A stretch of DNA of 24,317 bases from an uncultured Mediterraneibacter sp. (GTDB lineage Bacteria; Bacillota; Clostridia; Lachnospirales; Lachnospiraceae), in assembly GCA_934418295.1 (NCBI GenBank), contig CAKRWZ010000024.1, forward strand, positions 1 through 24,317, read 5' to 3'. The notes under the pieces are model-generated. The model had not been told where the DNA came from. It did no database searches and was given only the letters and a program-made list of their open reading frames with translations. Position 1 is the stretch's first letter, and every line of letters starts with the position of its first letter. Below, one piece after another: positions 13,561 to 21,929 of this stretch. The position numbers were made by a program, and so were the translations under genes.

Positions 13561-16173
13561 ATGAATGAGCAGCAAATAATAAAAATATCCGTGCGGGATC
13601 TGGTAGAGTTTATCCTCAGGGAAGGGGATATAGATAATCGAATAGCGGGCGGTATGGACAGAAATGCCATGCAGCTGGGAAACAAGATGCATCGAAAGAT
13701 CCAGCAGGGGATGGGAGCTGCCTATCATGCGGAAGTTCCGCTGAAGATGCAGATACCGTTGGACGGTTTTCTTCTTCAAGTAGAAGGAAGGGCTGACGGG
13801 ATCATAGAAGAAAAAGATGGTGTAATCATCGATGAAATCAAAGGCGTGATGAGGGATCTTTCCCTGATCACGCAACCAATAGGCGTACACCTGGCGCAAG
13901 CCAGGTGTTATGCCTATATTTATTTGTACAGCAACGAGTCAAAGTTTGGGCTTGCTCAGACTCAGAACCTTGACGACTGCATACAGTCCCGGCAAGTGCC
14001 GACAGGCACTTCCGGAGAAGTGTACAGCAACGAGTCAAAGTTTGGGCTCGCCCGGGAATTGACAACCTCTTTGAAAGTACGCATGACCTACTGCCAGTTG
14101 GAAACAGAAGAAATCAAGTATTTTATGGAAGAGGAACAAACGGAAGAATTGAAGCGATGGTTTTTCGAACTGGTTCATGCTTATGAGAAATGGGCGAAAT
14201 TTCAGCTGGAATGGCGAAAATGCCGTAATGCTTCCATCAAACAGATCAAGTTTCCGTTTGCTTACAGGGAAGGGCAAAAACAGTTGGCAACAGCGGTCTA
14301 TCGGACGATCTCCAGGGAAAAGCTTTTGTTTGTACAGGCGCCGACCGGAGTAGGGAAAACCATTGCGACGGTCTTTCCGGCGGTCAAGGCGGTAGGGGAA
14401 GAGCTGGGAGAAAAGATTTTTTATCTGACGGCAAAAACGATCACAAGGACTGTTGCAGAACAGGCTTTTTCTGTATTGCGGGAACAGGGGCTGCAGTGGA
14501 AGAGTCTGACATTGACGGCAAAAGAAAAAATCTGTTTCTGTGAGGAGACAAATTGTAATCCGGAGGCCTGCCCTTATGCAAAGGGACATTTTGACCGCGT
14601 GAATAATGCGGTCTATGAATTACTGACAATGGGAGAAAAGCTGGACAGAACTTCTGTGGAAGAACAGGCACGGAAGCATCGGGTATGCCCTTTTGAGATG
14701 TCTTTAGATCTGTCGGAATGGGTGGATTCGGTGATCTGTGATTACAATTATGTGTTTGATCCGACAGCAAGGCTAAAACGGTTTTTTTCTGAAAACGGCA
14801 ACGGAAAAAAATATATTTTTTTGATCGACGAAGCGCACAATCTGGTAGAAAGAGGACGGGAAATGTACAGCGCCGTCCTTTATAAAGAAGATTTCCTGGA
14901 AATCCGAAAGCTTGTACAGACAGAGGATCCTCGTCTGGCAAAGCGGCTGGGGGAATGCAATAAAAGCTTGCTGGAGCTGAAAAGAACCTGTGAAACTTAT
15001 GAAATCCAGGAAAATATTTTGCAAGTGATTCTGAAACTGATGAATCTGACGTCAGAGCTAGAGCGCTATTTAGAAGAAAAAGAAAATCCGGAAAAGGAAA
15101 TTTTGGACTTCTTTTTTGCGCTGCGGGCGTTTTTGGACATTTACGATCGAGTGGACGAAAACTATGTGGTCTATACGGAGCTGGAGTCGAACGGAAAATT
15201 TAAATTAAAGTTGTATTGCGTGAATCCGGCAGTCAATCTAAGGGAAAGTCTGGCTTACGGAAAAAGTGCGATTTTCTTTTCGGCCACCTTTTTGCCTATC
15301 CATTATTACAAAAAGCTGTTGAGTGTAAATTCGGATGATTACGCAGTGTATGCAAAGTCTCCTTTTCTGGAAGAAAACAAAATATTGTTGATAGGAAAAG
15401 AAGTGAGTACCAAATATACGATGAGAAGCCCGGAAATGTATCGGCGGATCGCAGATCAGATTTTACGTGCAGCCCGGATCAAACCCGGAAACTATCTGGT
15501 CTTTTTCCCTTCTCACCGGGTTTTGGAAGAAGTATACAAAGAAGCAGAAGAGTTGGTTGAAGAGAATGAGAGATCAGGGGAAATTGGGGCGGAGACGATT
15601 CGTATGTTCCGGCAGATGCCCTATATGACAGAGGCAGAACGAGAGGACTTTCTGGAAAATTTTGAAAATTTCAGAGATTCTGGGAATTCCGAAGATTCTG
15701 GAAATTCCGGAGATCACGGAACTCCTGAAAATCAAAACCAGCTTCGGCTTGGCTTTTGTGTGCTGGGCGGGATTTTCGCGGAAGGGATCGATCTTCCCGG
15801 GGAGCGTCTGATCGGAGCTGTGGTCGTAGGCACCGGACTTCCGCAGGTCTGCAACGAACGAGAGATCCTGAAACAATATTTTGATGAAAAAGGACAGAGA
15901 GGATTTGATTATGCTTATCTCTATCCGGGCATGAATAAAGTGCTGCAGGCTGCGGGCCGGGTGATCCGAACGGAGAAAGATAAGGGGATGATCCTGCTGT
16001 TAGACGAACGGTTTTTGCAGAGAAATTACCGGGAAATTTTCCCCAGGGAATGGAGTCGGTTTAAAACCGGGAAAACAGAAGTGCTTTTGCAGGAGCTGGA
16101 TGATTTTTGGAAGCGCACAGAAAATGAAGAAAATGCTCTGAAAGAGAAGCCACAGGCCCCGGATCAGAAATAA
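13561..16173 (+). CDS. RecB-like nuclease fused to XPD/DinG-family DNA helicase
   Basis: This 870-residue protein joins a Cas4/RecB-type PD-(D/E)xK nuclease to a superfamily 2 Fe-S helicase and is probably a DNA repair or recombination enzyme. Nuclease residues: His44, Asp79 (GRADGI), Glu92 and Lys94 (DEIKG), and the RecB signature Q113xxxY117. Helicase residues: Walker A APTGVGKT (260-267), DEAH (423-426), SATF (574-577) and motif VI QAAGRVIRTE from 796. Cysteines 325/327, 332, 337 and 376 lie between motifs I and II, as for the XPD Fe-S cluster. Between Tyr121 and the conserved VRMTYC at 173 sits a ~48-residue segment containing a duplicated repeat, and a tandem 6-residue repeat starts at ~706. 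Start ATG 13561 has only a weak ribosome site and lies 7 nt after dhaM. Its 3' end overlaps the convergent LysR gene by 10 nt. Its partner and substrate are unknown. Confidence 0.88.
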   Translation: MNEQQIIKISVRDLVEFILREGDIDNRIAGGMDRNAMQLGNKMHRKIQQGMGAAYHAEVPLKMQIPLDGFLLQVEGRADGIIEEKDGVIIDEIKGVMRDLSLITQPIGVHLAQARCYAYIYLYSNESKFGLAQTQNLDDCIQSRQVPTGTSGEVYSNESKFGLARELTTSLKVRMTYCQLETEEIKYFMEEEQTEELKRWFFELVHAYEKWAKFQLEWRKCRNASIKQIKFPFAYREGQKQLATAVYRTISREKLLFVQAPTGVGKTIATVFPAVKAVGEELGEKIFYLTAKTITRTVAEQAFSVLREQGLQWKSLTLTAKEKICFCEETNCNPEACPYAKGHFDRVNNAVYELLTMGEKLDRTSVEEQARKHRVCPFEMSLDLSEWVDSVICDYNYVFDPTARLKRFFSENGNGKKYIFLIDEAHNLVERGREMYSAVLYKEDFLEIRKLVQTEDPRLAKRLGECNKSLLELKRTCETYEIQENILQVILKLMNLTSELERYLEEKENPEKEILDFFFALRAFLDIYDRVDENYVVYTELESNGKFKLKLYCVNPAVNLRESLAYGKSAIFFSATFLPIHYYKKLLSVNSDDYAVYAKSPFLEENKILLIGKEVSTKYTMRSPEMYRRIADQILRAARIKPGNYLVFFPSHRVLEEVYKEAEELVEENERSGEIGAETIRMFRQMPYMTEAEREDFLENFENFRDSGNSEDSGNSGDHGTPENQNQLRLGFCVLGGIFAEGIDLPGERLIGAVVVGTGLPQVCNEREILKQYFDEKGQRGFDYAYLYPGMNKVLQAAGRVIRTEKDKGMILLLDERFLQRNYREIFPREWSRFKTGKTEVLLQELDDFWKRTENEENALKEKPQAPDQK
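13925..14048 (+). repeat. In-frame repeat element inside the nuclease-helicase gene
   Basis: Two identical 28-nt direct repeats (13925-13952 and 14021-14048) lie 96 nt apart, a multiple of three. Both encode YSNESKFGLA. Between them is a hairpin, CCGG-C-AAGTGCC / GGCACTTCCGG with a GACA loop (13989-14015). The segment keeps the reading frame open. It falls between the QxxxY motif (residues 113-117) and the VRMTYC motif (173-178) of the nuclease domain, which I expect to be close together in relatives. This looks like a palindromic or REP-type element inserted into a coding sequence; the insertion claim is inference without an alignment. Confidence 0.75.
15676..15729 (+). repeat. Three tandem 18-nt units in the helicase gene
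   Basis: Units at 15676-15693, 15694-15711 and 15712-15729 encode DSGNSE, DSGNSG and DHGTPE. The first two differ at 2 of 18 nt and the third is more degenerate. The stretch forms a hydrophilic, probably flexible loop before QLRLGFCVLGGIFAEGID. It looks like slippage expansion of a surface linker. Confidence 0.8.
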
Positions 16174-17036
16174 TCCAGAAAGGCCTGTGCTGTTTTCGAT
16201 AACGGGATCTGTTCGTTGTGGGCGATGATCAGTTCTCGCGCCGGAAGCTTTTCCTGGGTCTCCAGCACAAAAAGATCAGAAGGCTGTTTGGGCAGACAAA
16301 AGTCCGGGATAAATGCGATGCCCAGACCGATACGGGCCAGGTCGATCAAAAGATCGTTGCTGGTCAGTTCGATCTCAGGGATCAGATCCAACTGGTGTTT
16401 TAAAAACTGGCGGTGCAAAAATTCACTGGTGGCACTTTTGCGGTCCAGCATCAAGATCGGATATTGGGACAATCCTTTATAAGACAATTTTTTGCCTTTG
16501 AGATCAGAAAACGTATTGTTGGCGATGAAAACATCGTGAAAGGTCTTGATTTTTTTGATCGAAGAAATATTGCTCAGGTGGGAATTGGGATAGTTGACGA
16601 CGATGAGATCGACCTGACCGCTTTCCAGTAGTTCCACACATTTGATAGAAGTCTGGTTGAGTACCTTAATATGGGTATTGGGAAATTCCCGGTGAAATTT
16701 TTCCAGGTAGGGCACCAGAAAATAACGGCAGATTGTGTCACTGGCGCCGATTCGGATCTGTCCGCCGGTGACGATGGTATCTGTCAGCTGATTTTCTCCG
16801 CGTTGGATCAAGTTGATGGCCGGCTCGATGTGACGAAGCAGGATCTCTCCCTCCGTGGTGAGTTGGACCCGCTTTGTGCTGCGGGTAAAAAGCGTTTGAT
16901 CCAGCTTTTTTTCCAAGGTCTTTATGGACTGGCTTACAGCGGACTGTGAGATAAAAAGGCGCTTGGAAGCCTCGGAAAAACTGAGCGTAATGGCGACATA
17001 ATAGAACACTTTGTAGAGTTCGTAATTGATATCCAT
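16164..17036 (-). CDS. LysR-family transcriptional regulator
   Basis: This 290-residue regulator has an N-terminal winged helix-turn-helix and a C-terminal effector-binding domain. The HTH is plain: FSEASKRLFISQSAVSQSIKTLEKKL (given in part here as SQSAVSQSIKTLE, near residues 31-43), followed by LFTRSTKRVQLTTEGE. The effector domain begins near residue 88 (GGQIRIGASDTICRYFLVPYL). I chose ATG 17036, which has AGGAGG a few nt upstream on the minus strand; the frame extends further but would run through the promoter. The gene diverges from the DUF1461 membrane protein gene with a 115-nt gap, the usual LysR arrangement for control of a neighbour, though the target is unproven. Its 3' end overlaps the convergent helicase gene by 10 nt. 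The effector is unknown. Confidence 0.93.
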   Translation of the reverse strand: MDINYELYKVFYYVAITLSFSEASKRLFISQSAVSQSIKTLEKKLDQTLFTRSTKRVQLTTEGEILLRHIEPAINLIQRGENQLTDTIVTGGQIRIGASDTICRYFLVPYLEKFHREFPNTHIKVLNQTSIKCVELLESGQVDLIVVNYPNSHLSNISSIKKIKTFHDVFIANNTFSDLKGKKLSYKGLSQYPILMLDRKSATSEFLHRQFLKHQLDLIPEIELTSNDLLIDLARIGLGIAFIPDFCLPKQPSDLFVLETQEKLPARELIIAHNEQIPLSKTAQAFLDYF

Positions 17037-17067
17037 TTTATAAGACCTCCTAATAAAAGATGGATTT

Positions 17068-17096
17068 ATTATAAGCAAAAAAAGAAAAAAAAACAA
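17068..17096 (-). promoter_or_regulatory. Promoter of the LysR gene
   Basis: On the minus strand, -35 TTGTTT (17096-17091) and a perfect -10 TATAAT (17073-17068) are spaced 17 bp. The promoter lies in the divergent gap; I see no equally clear promoter for the plus-strand gene and no obvious LysR T-N11-A operator. Confidence 0.65.
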
Positions 17097-17151
17097 TGCT
17101 AAAAAGAAGGAAAGGGCAAAGACGGAAGGGCTGTGGAAAGGAGAAACAAAA

Positions 17152-17853
17152 GTGAGAAAGATTCAGTATGGGATCGGTTTTCTGGCAGCTCTCTGTATGA
17201 TCGTGGTCGTATTGATCACGGCATTTCAGTTGGGTATCTACGGAGACGAATCTTTTTACGAAAAAGAATACAGGAAATACCAGGTGTCAAAGGATCTGGA
17301 TATGGAGATGGAAGACATCGTGGATGTCAGCAGGAAGATGATGGATTATCTGACCGGGAAACGGGAAACTCTTTCGGTGCTTACAAAGATTGGCGGAGAG
17401 GAAAAAGATTTTTTTAACGAGCAGGATAGGCTGCACATGGCAGATGTAAAAGCGCTGTTCCTGGGCGGATTGGATCTTCGTCTCTGGTGCCTGGGACTGA
17501 TGATTGTTTTATTGGGTGTTCTGATTTTTATGAAAGCAAAGCTTCGGGAAATTTTGCCCAGAGTCTGGGAGGCGGCAGTTTTGGCAACGGGTCTTCTGGC
17601 AGCTTTTATCGGGATTGCGGCAGCCAATAATTTTACCCGGGTTTTCACGAAATTTCACGAGATCTTTTTTACGAATGATCTGTGGATGCTTGATTATGCG
17701 AATGATTACATGATCCGGATGCTTCCGGAAGGCTTTTTCGCAGATATGACATTGCGGATCGCATTAATCTTCGGGGGAATGATGTTATTGATCACGGTGA
17801 TAGGGATTTGGCAGCAGGTTGCGCTTCGCAGGGCAAGAAAAAAGATTGATTAG
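17152..17853 (+). CDS. DUF1461/TIGR01906 integral membrane protein (family of lipoprotein intramolecular transacylase Lit)
   Basis: This 233-residue membrane protein has four likely transmembrane segments at about residues 6-28, 108-127, 141-160 and 203-223. The family motifs are FNEQDRLHMADVK with His95, and FTKFHEIFFTNDLW with His169. In this family the Lit enzymes of Bacillus, Listeria and Enterococcus move an acyl chain within the lipid-modified N-terminal cysteine of lipoproteins, giving the lyso form that is less visible to TLR2; Lit uses two essential histidines with similar spacing. Whether this clostridial member has that activity is inference. The start is GTG 17152 with AAAGGAG at 17137-17143. 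The gene is divergent from the LysR gene and followed after 111 nt by purL, which has its own promoter. Confidence 0.85.
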   Translation: MRKIQYGIGFLAALCMIVVVLITAFQLGIYGDESFYEKEYRKYQVSKDLDMEMEDIVDVSRKMMDYLTGKRETLSVLTKIGGEEKDFFNEQDRLHMADVKALFLGGLDLRLWCLGLMIVLLGVLIFMKAKLREILPRVWEAAVLATGLLAAFIGIAAANNFTRVFTKFHEIFFTNDLWMLDYANDYMIRMLPEGFFADMTLRIALIFGGMMLLITVIGIWQQVALRRARKKID

Positions 17854-17905
17854 AATAGCTTATGAAATATTTTAATTATATTAATTATTCTAATAAAGAA
17901 AAGAA

Positions 17906-17914
17906 TGTTATAAT
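17906..17914 (+). promoter_or_regulatory. Extended -10 promoter of purL
   Basis: TGTTATAAT (17906-17914) is an extended -10 with no good -35 at the right distance. Upstream lies an AT-rich partial palindrome TAATTA-tat-TAATTA (17873-17887), a possible operator. I see no purine riboswitch aptamer or PurBox in the 111-nt gap. Confidence 0.55.
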
Positions 17915-17964
17915 GCTCCTATACAAGTATTGGATCAGAAAATGAGTTTTGATGGAGGAGACTT

Positions 17965-20900
17965 ATGAGCGAGGTAAGACGTGTTTATGTGGAAAAGAAA
18001 CCGGAATTTGCTGTGCAGGCGAAAGCCTTGTATCAGGAGATTCAAAACTATCTCGGAATAGAAACGGTGACGGGCGTCCGGGAGTTGATTCGCTACGATG
18101 TGGAAAATGTCTCAGAAGATATTTTTGAAAAAGCTTGTAACGGGGTGTTTGCAGAGCCTCCGGTGGATGTGCTTTATCACGAAACCTTTTCTGCAGGGGC
18201 GGAAGACCGGATTTTTGCAGCAGAATTTCTTCCGGGTCAGTTTGACCAGAGGGCAGATTCTGCCGGGCAGTGCATCCGTTTTATCAGCGAGGAGGAGCAG
18301 CCGGTGATCCGTACAGCGGTCACGTATGTGATCGAAGGAGAATTGACAGACGAAGAGTTTGAAAAAATCAAAAATCATTGTATTAATCCGGTGGATTCCC
18401 GGGAAACGGGGTTGGAAAAACCGGATACGCTGGTAGTGGATTATGAGGAACCGGCAGATGTGCGTATTTTTGACGGATTTCAGGAAATGCAGGGGGCGGA
18501 ACTGAAGGAGCTTTATGATTCTTTGGGACTTGCCATGACGTTTCAGGATTTTTTGCATATACAGAACTATTTCCGGACGGAGGAAAAACGGGACCCGTCC
18601 ATGACAGAAATCCGGGTGCTGGATACCTATTGGTCGGATCATTGTCGTCACACTACCTTCTCCACGGAGTTGAAAAATGTGGTTTTCGGTGAAGGAGACT
18701 ATAAAGAACGGATCCAGGGGACATATCAGCGTTATCTGAGGGATCACGAGGAAATGTACCGGGGCAGGGACGACAAATTTGTCTGCCTGATGGATCTGGC
18801 GCTGATGGCCATGCGCAAGCTGAAAAAGGAAGGCAAACTGCAGGACCAGGAAGAATCGGATGAGATCAATGCCTGCAGTATCGTGGTCCCGATCAAAGTG
18901 GACGGACAGGAAGAAGAGTGGCTGATCAACTTTAAAAACGAAACTCATAACCATCCTACGGAGATCGAGCCTTTCGGAGGGGCGGCCACCTGTCTGGGCG
19001 GCGCGATCCGAGATCCGCTTTCCGGCCGTACTTATGTGTATCAGGCCATGCGTGTGACCGGTGCTGCAGATCCGACGGTACCGGTGGAGCATACCTTGAA
19101 AGGAAAGCTTCCTCAGAAAAACATTGTGCAGAAAGCAGCCCAGGGCTACAGTTCTTACGGAAACCAGATCGGCCTTGCCACCGGATTGGTAAAAGAGATC
19201 TACCATCCGGATTATGTGGCAAAGCGAATGGAAATCGGCGCGGTGCTGGGAGCGGCTCCGAGACGGGCAGTGGTACGGGAAACTTCAGATCCGGGCGATC
19301 TGATCATTTTGCTGGGCGGACGCACCGGGCGTGACGGCTGCGGAGGTGCCACCGGTTCTTCCAAGGTGCACACAGAAGAGTCCATTGAGACTTGCGGTGC
19401 GGAGGTGCAGAAAGGAAATCCGCCGACAGAGCGTAAGATCCAGAGACTGTTCCGCAGGGAGGAAGTCAGCCATCTGATCAAAAAGTGTAACGATTTCGGG
19501 GCAGGCGGTGTGTCTGTGGCCATCGGGGAACTGGCAGACGGCCTTCGCGTAAATTTGGATAAAGTTCCGAAGAAATATGCAGGATTGGACGGAACAGAAA
19601 TCGCAATCTCTGAGTCCCAGGAACGGATGGCAGTCGTAGTGGATCCGGCGGATGCAGATGCATTTCTCGCATATGCGAAAGAAGAAAATCTGGAAGCGAC
19701 CATCGTGGCGGTCGTGACAGAAGAGCCTCGTCTGGTGCTTTCCTGGAGAGGAAAAGAGATCGTAAATCTTTCCCGTGCCTTCCTGGATACCAACGGCGCT
19801 CACCAGGAGGCAGATGTGGAGGTAGAGCTTCCGCGAAAACAGGACAGCATCCTGAAAAAGGGAAAAGTAGAGGACGTATTGGATAATTGGCTGTGGATGC
19901 TGAAGGACCTGAACGTCTGCTCTCAGAAGGGGCTGGTGGAGATGTTTGACGGTTCCATCGGAGCCGGTTCGGTATTCATGCCTTACAGCGGGAAATACCA
20001 GATGACGGAAACGCAGACCATGGTGGCTAAAGTACCGGTACAAAACGGGACGACAGACAGTGTGTCCATGATGAGCTTTGGGTTTGACCCTTATCTTTCC
20101 AGCTGGAGCCCGTATCACGGTGCAGTGTATGCGGTGACAGAGTCCATCGCAAAGATCGTGGCAGCCGGCGGTGACTTCCGGAAAATCCGGTTTACCTTCC
20201 AGGAATATTTCCGCAGGATGACAGAAGATCCAAAGAGATGGAGCCAGCCGTTTACAGCCTTGCTTGGAGCCTATGAGGCACAGCTGGCCTTCGGCCTTCC
20301 TTCCATCGGAGGAAAAGACAGCATGTCCGGCACCTTCCAGGAAATCGATGTGCCGCCGACATTGGTTTCTTTCGCGGTGGATATGGCGACGGAAGATCAG
20401 GTGATCACACCGGAGCTGAAAAAAGCAGGAAATCAGTTGATCTGGATCAAAACAGAAAAAGACGAAGAAGATCTGCCTGTATATGCGCAGGTGATGGAAC
20501 AGTACGGAAATGTGACAGCGGACATCCGCAACGGCAACATTGTCTCGGCTTATGCCACAGACCGTCACGGGGTGGCGGCAGCACTTACGAAGATGGCATT
20601 CGGAAATCGTCTGGGGATTCGGGTATTTTCCGAAATCCCGGCAGAGGATTTGTTCGCTCCGGCATTCGGAGATCTGGTGGCAGAGGTTCCGGCAGAAAAG
20701 CTGAAGGACCTTCATGTAAAATATGAATTGTTGGGAGAGATAGCAGAGACAGCAGACATCTGCTATGGACAGGAGCGTGTTCCGATAAAAGTGGCAGAAC
20801 AGGTATGGACAGGAACGTTGGAAGAAATCTTCCCGACCAAATCCCCGGCAGATTGTGAAAAAACGGTAGAAACATCTCTTTATGAAGAAAAGAATGTGCA

Positions 20901-21720
20901 TATTTGCAGTCACAAACTGGCACAGCCGACCGTGTTTATTCCGGTATTTCCTGGTACAAACTGTGAGTACGACAGTGCCAGAGCTTTTGAGAGAGCCGGC
21001 GCAAAGACCATTGTCAAAGTGTTCCGGAATCTGGATGCAGAGGATATCCGCTCTTCCGTGTCCGAGTTTGAAAAAGCCATCGGGCAGTCACAGATCATCA
21101 TGTTCCCGGGCGGTTTCAGCGCAGGTGATGAGCCGGACGGTTCTGCAAAGTTTTTTGCGACTGCTTTCCAGAATGCAAAAATGAAAGAGGCGGTAGAGAA
21201 ATTGCTACAGGACAGAGACGGACTGGCTCTGGGTATCTGCAACGGATTCCAGGCCCTGATCAAACTGGGACTGGTGCCGGGCGGAAAGATCACCGGGCAG
21301 ACGGCGGATGCACCGACTTTGACTTACAATACCATCGGACGGCATGTTTCCAGAATGGTATATACCAAGGTGGTATCCAATAAATCCCCATGGCTGCAGC
21401 AGGCAGAGCTGGGCGGTGTGTACTGCAATCCGGCTTCCCACGGAGAAGGAAGATTTGTGGCCGGAGAACAGTGGCTGAAAGAATTGTTCCGCAACGGACA
21501 GGTCGCTACCCAATATTGTGATCCAGAAGGAAAAATCACTTTAAGCGAAGAATGGAACGTCAACGGCTCCTATCTGGCCATCGAAGGAATCACCAGCCCG
21601 GACGGAAGAGTTCTGGGAAAAATGGCACATTCCGAGAGACGCGGCGACTCGGTGGCAGTCAATATTTACGGGGAGCAGGATATGAAGATCTTCGAGTCCG
21701 GAGTGGCATATTTTAAATAA
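17965..21720 (+). CDS. purL: Phosphoribosylformylglycinamidine synthase, single-chain type
   Basis: PurL converts FGAR, ATP and glutamine to FGAM in purine biosynthesis. At 1,251 residues this is the large single-polypeptide form, as in E. coli and many Clostridia, not the split PurS-PurL-PurQ form of Bacillus. In order: N-terminal PurS-like domain, linker, synthetase core with DTYWSDHCRHTTF, ETHNHPTEIEPFGGAATCLGG and GGRTGRDGCGGATGSS, a second half with GGKDSMSG, and a C-terminal class I glutaminase. The glutaminase triad is Cys1092 (LGICNGFQ), His1159 and Glu1161 (PASHGEGRF). The oxyanion region GGFSAGDEPDGSAKFF is also present. Start ATG 17965 follows GGAGGAG. No other purine gene is adjacent and no terminator is seen after the stop, so read-through into the tRNA operon is possible. 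Confidence 0.97.
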   Translation: MSEVRRVYVEKKPEFAVQAKALYQEIQNYLGIETVTGVRELIRYDVENVSEDIFEKACNGVFAEPPVDVLYHETFSAGAEDRIFAAEFLPGQFDQRADSAGQCIRFISEEEQPVIRTAVTYVIEGELTDEEFEKIKNHCINPVDSRETGLEKPDTLVVDYEEPADVRIFDGFQEMQGAELKELYDSLGLAMTFQDFLHIQNYFRTEEKRDPSMTEIRVLDTYWSDHCRHTTFSTELKNVVFGEGDYKERIQGTYQRYLRDHEEMYRGRDDKFVCLMDLALMAMRKLKKEGKLQDQEESDEINACSIVVPIKVDGQEEEWLINFKNETHNHPTEIEPFGGAATCLGGAIRDPLSGRTYVYQAMRVTGAADPTVPVEHTLKGKLPQKNIVQKAAQGYSSYGNQIGLATGLVKEIYHPDYVAKRMEIGAVLGAAPRRAVVRETSDPGDLIILLGGRTGRDGCGGATGSSKVHTEESIETCGAEVQKGNPPTERKIQRLFRREEVSHLIKKCNDFGAGGVSVAIGELADGLRVNLDKVPKKYAGLDGTEIAISESQERMAVVVDPADADAFLAYAKEENLEATIVAVVTEEPRLVLSWRGKEIVNLSRAFLDTNGAHQEADVEVELPRKQDSILKKGKVEDVLDNWLWMLKDLNVCSQKGLVEMFDGSIGAGSVFMPYSGKYQMTETQTMVAKVPVQNGTTDSVSMMSFGFDPYLSSWSPYHGAVYAVTESIAKIVAAGGDFRKIRFTFQEYFRRMTEDPKRWSQPFTALLGAYEAQLAFGLPSIGGKDSMSGTFQEIDVPPTLVSFAVDMATEDQVITPELKKAGNQLIWIKTEKDEEDLPVYAQVMEQYGNVTADIRNGNIVSAYATDRHGVAAALTKMAFGNRLGIRVFSEIPAEDLFAPAFGDLVAEVPAEKLKDLHVKYELLGEIAETADICYGQERVPIKVAEQVWTGTLEEIFPTKSPADCEKTVETSLYEEKNVHICSHKLAQPTVFIPVFPGTNCEYDSARAFERAGAKTIVKVFRNLDAEDIRSSVSEFEKAIGQSQIIMFPGGFSAGDEPDGSAKFFATAFQNAKMKEAVEKLLQDRDGLALGICNGFQALIKLGLVPGGKITGQTADAPTLTYNTIGRHVSRMVYTKVVSNKSPWLQQAELGGVYCNPASHGEGRFVAGEQWLKELFRNGQVATQYCDPEGKITLSEEWNVNGSYLAIEGITSPDGRVLGKMAHSERRGDSVAVNIYGEQDMKIFESGVAYFK

Positions 21721-21743
21721 CTGGAAATAACTGAAAAAAAGTG

Positions 21744-21773
21744 TTGACATTTATCGAAAGATAATAGTATAAT
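21744..21773 (+). promoter_or_regulatory. Strong promoter of the tRNA operon
   Basis: Perfect -35 TTGACA (21744-21749) and perfect -10 TATAAT (21768-21773) with an 18-bp spacer. The transcript begins with a 9-bp hairpin GCGGGTTGC-aggaaa-GCGACCCGC (21780-21803), with one G-U pair and no U-tract, which ends 15 nt before the tRNA-Val 5' end and probably belongs to the processed leader. Confidence 0.9.
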
Positions 21774-21818
21774 AGCAAAGCGGGTTGCAGGAAAGCGACC
21801 CGCAAGCAAGTGAAAAAC

Positions 21819-21891
21819 GGGATCTTAGCTCAGCTGGGAGAGCATCTGCCTTACAAGCAGAGGGTCACAGGTTCGAGCCCTGTAGGTCCCA
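21819..21891 (+). tRNA. tRNA-Val (anticodon TAC)
   Basis: The full cloverleaf is present. Acceptor arms GGGATCT and AGGTCCC pair, with one T-G. The anticodon stem-loop is TCTGC-CTTACAA-GCAGA with TAC. The T-arm is ACAGG-TTCGAGC-CCTGT and the discriminator is A. The 3' CCA is not encoded, so it must be added enzymatically. Confidence 0.95.
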
Positions 21892-21929
21892 TTTTTATCA
21901 AAATGCTTGGGACGTAATGTCCATCATAT

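Noticed and set aside
13887..13908. Perfect 9-bp hairpin with GCAA loop in the helicase gene
   Set aside because: It encodes HLAQARC, which is the conserved RecB QxxxY motif, and no T-run follows, so it is coding coincidence rather than a terminator.
13925..14048. CRISPR-like repeat pair
   Set aside because: Only two copies, inside a coding frame, with a 68-nt structured interval; no array and no cas genes other than the generic Cas4-like fold.
17133..17417. 94-codon plus-strand frame overlapping the start of the DUF1461 gene
   Set aside because: Out-of-frame shadow of the membrane protein, whose frame has the family motifs and ribosome site.
17854..17964. Possible purine riboswitch before purL
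   Set aside because: The 111-nt gap is AT-rich and lacks any recognisable aptamer or terminator hairpin.
19285..20913. 542-codon open frame on the minus strand inside purL
   Set aside because: Antisense shadow of PurL rich in Cys, His and Phe with no domain signature; the same applies to the long minus frames opposite glyA and ptsI.
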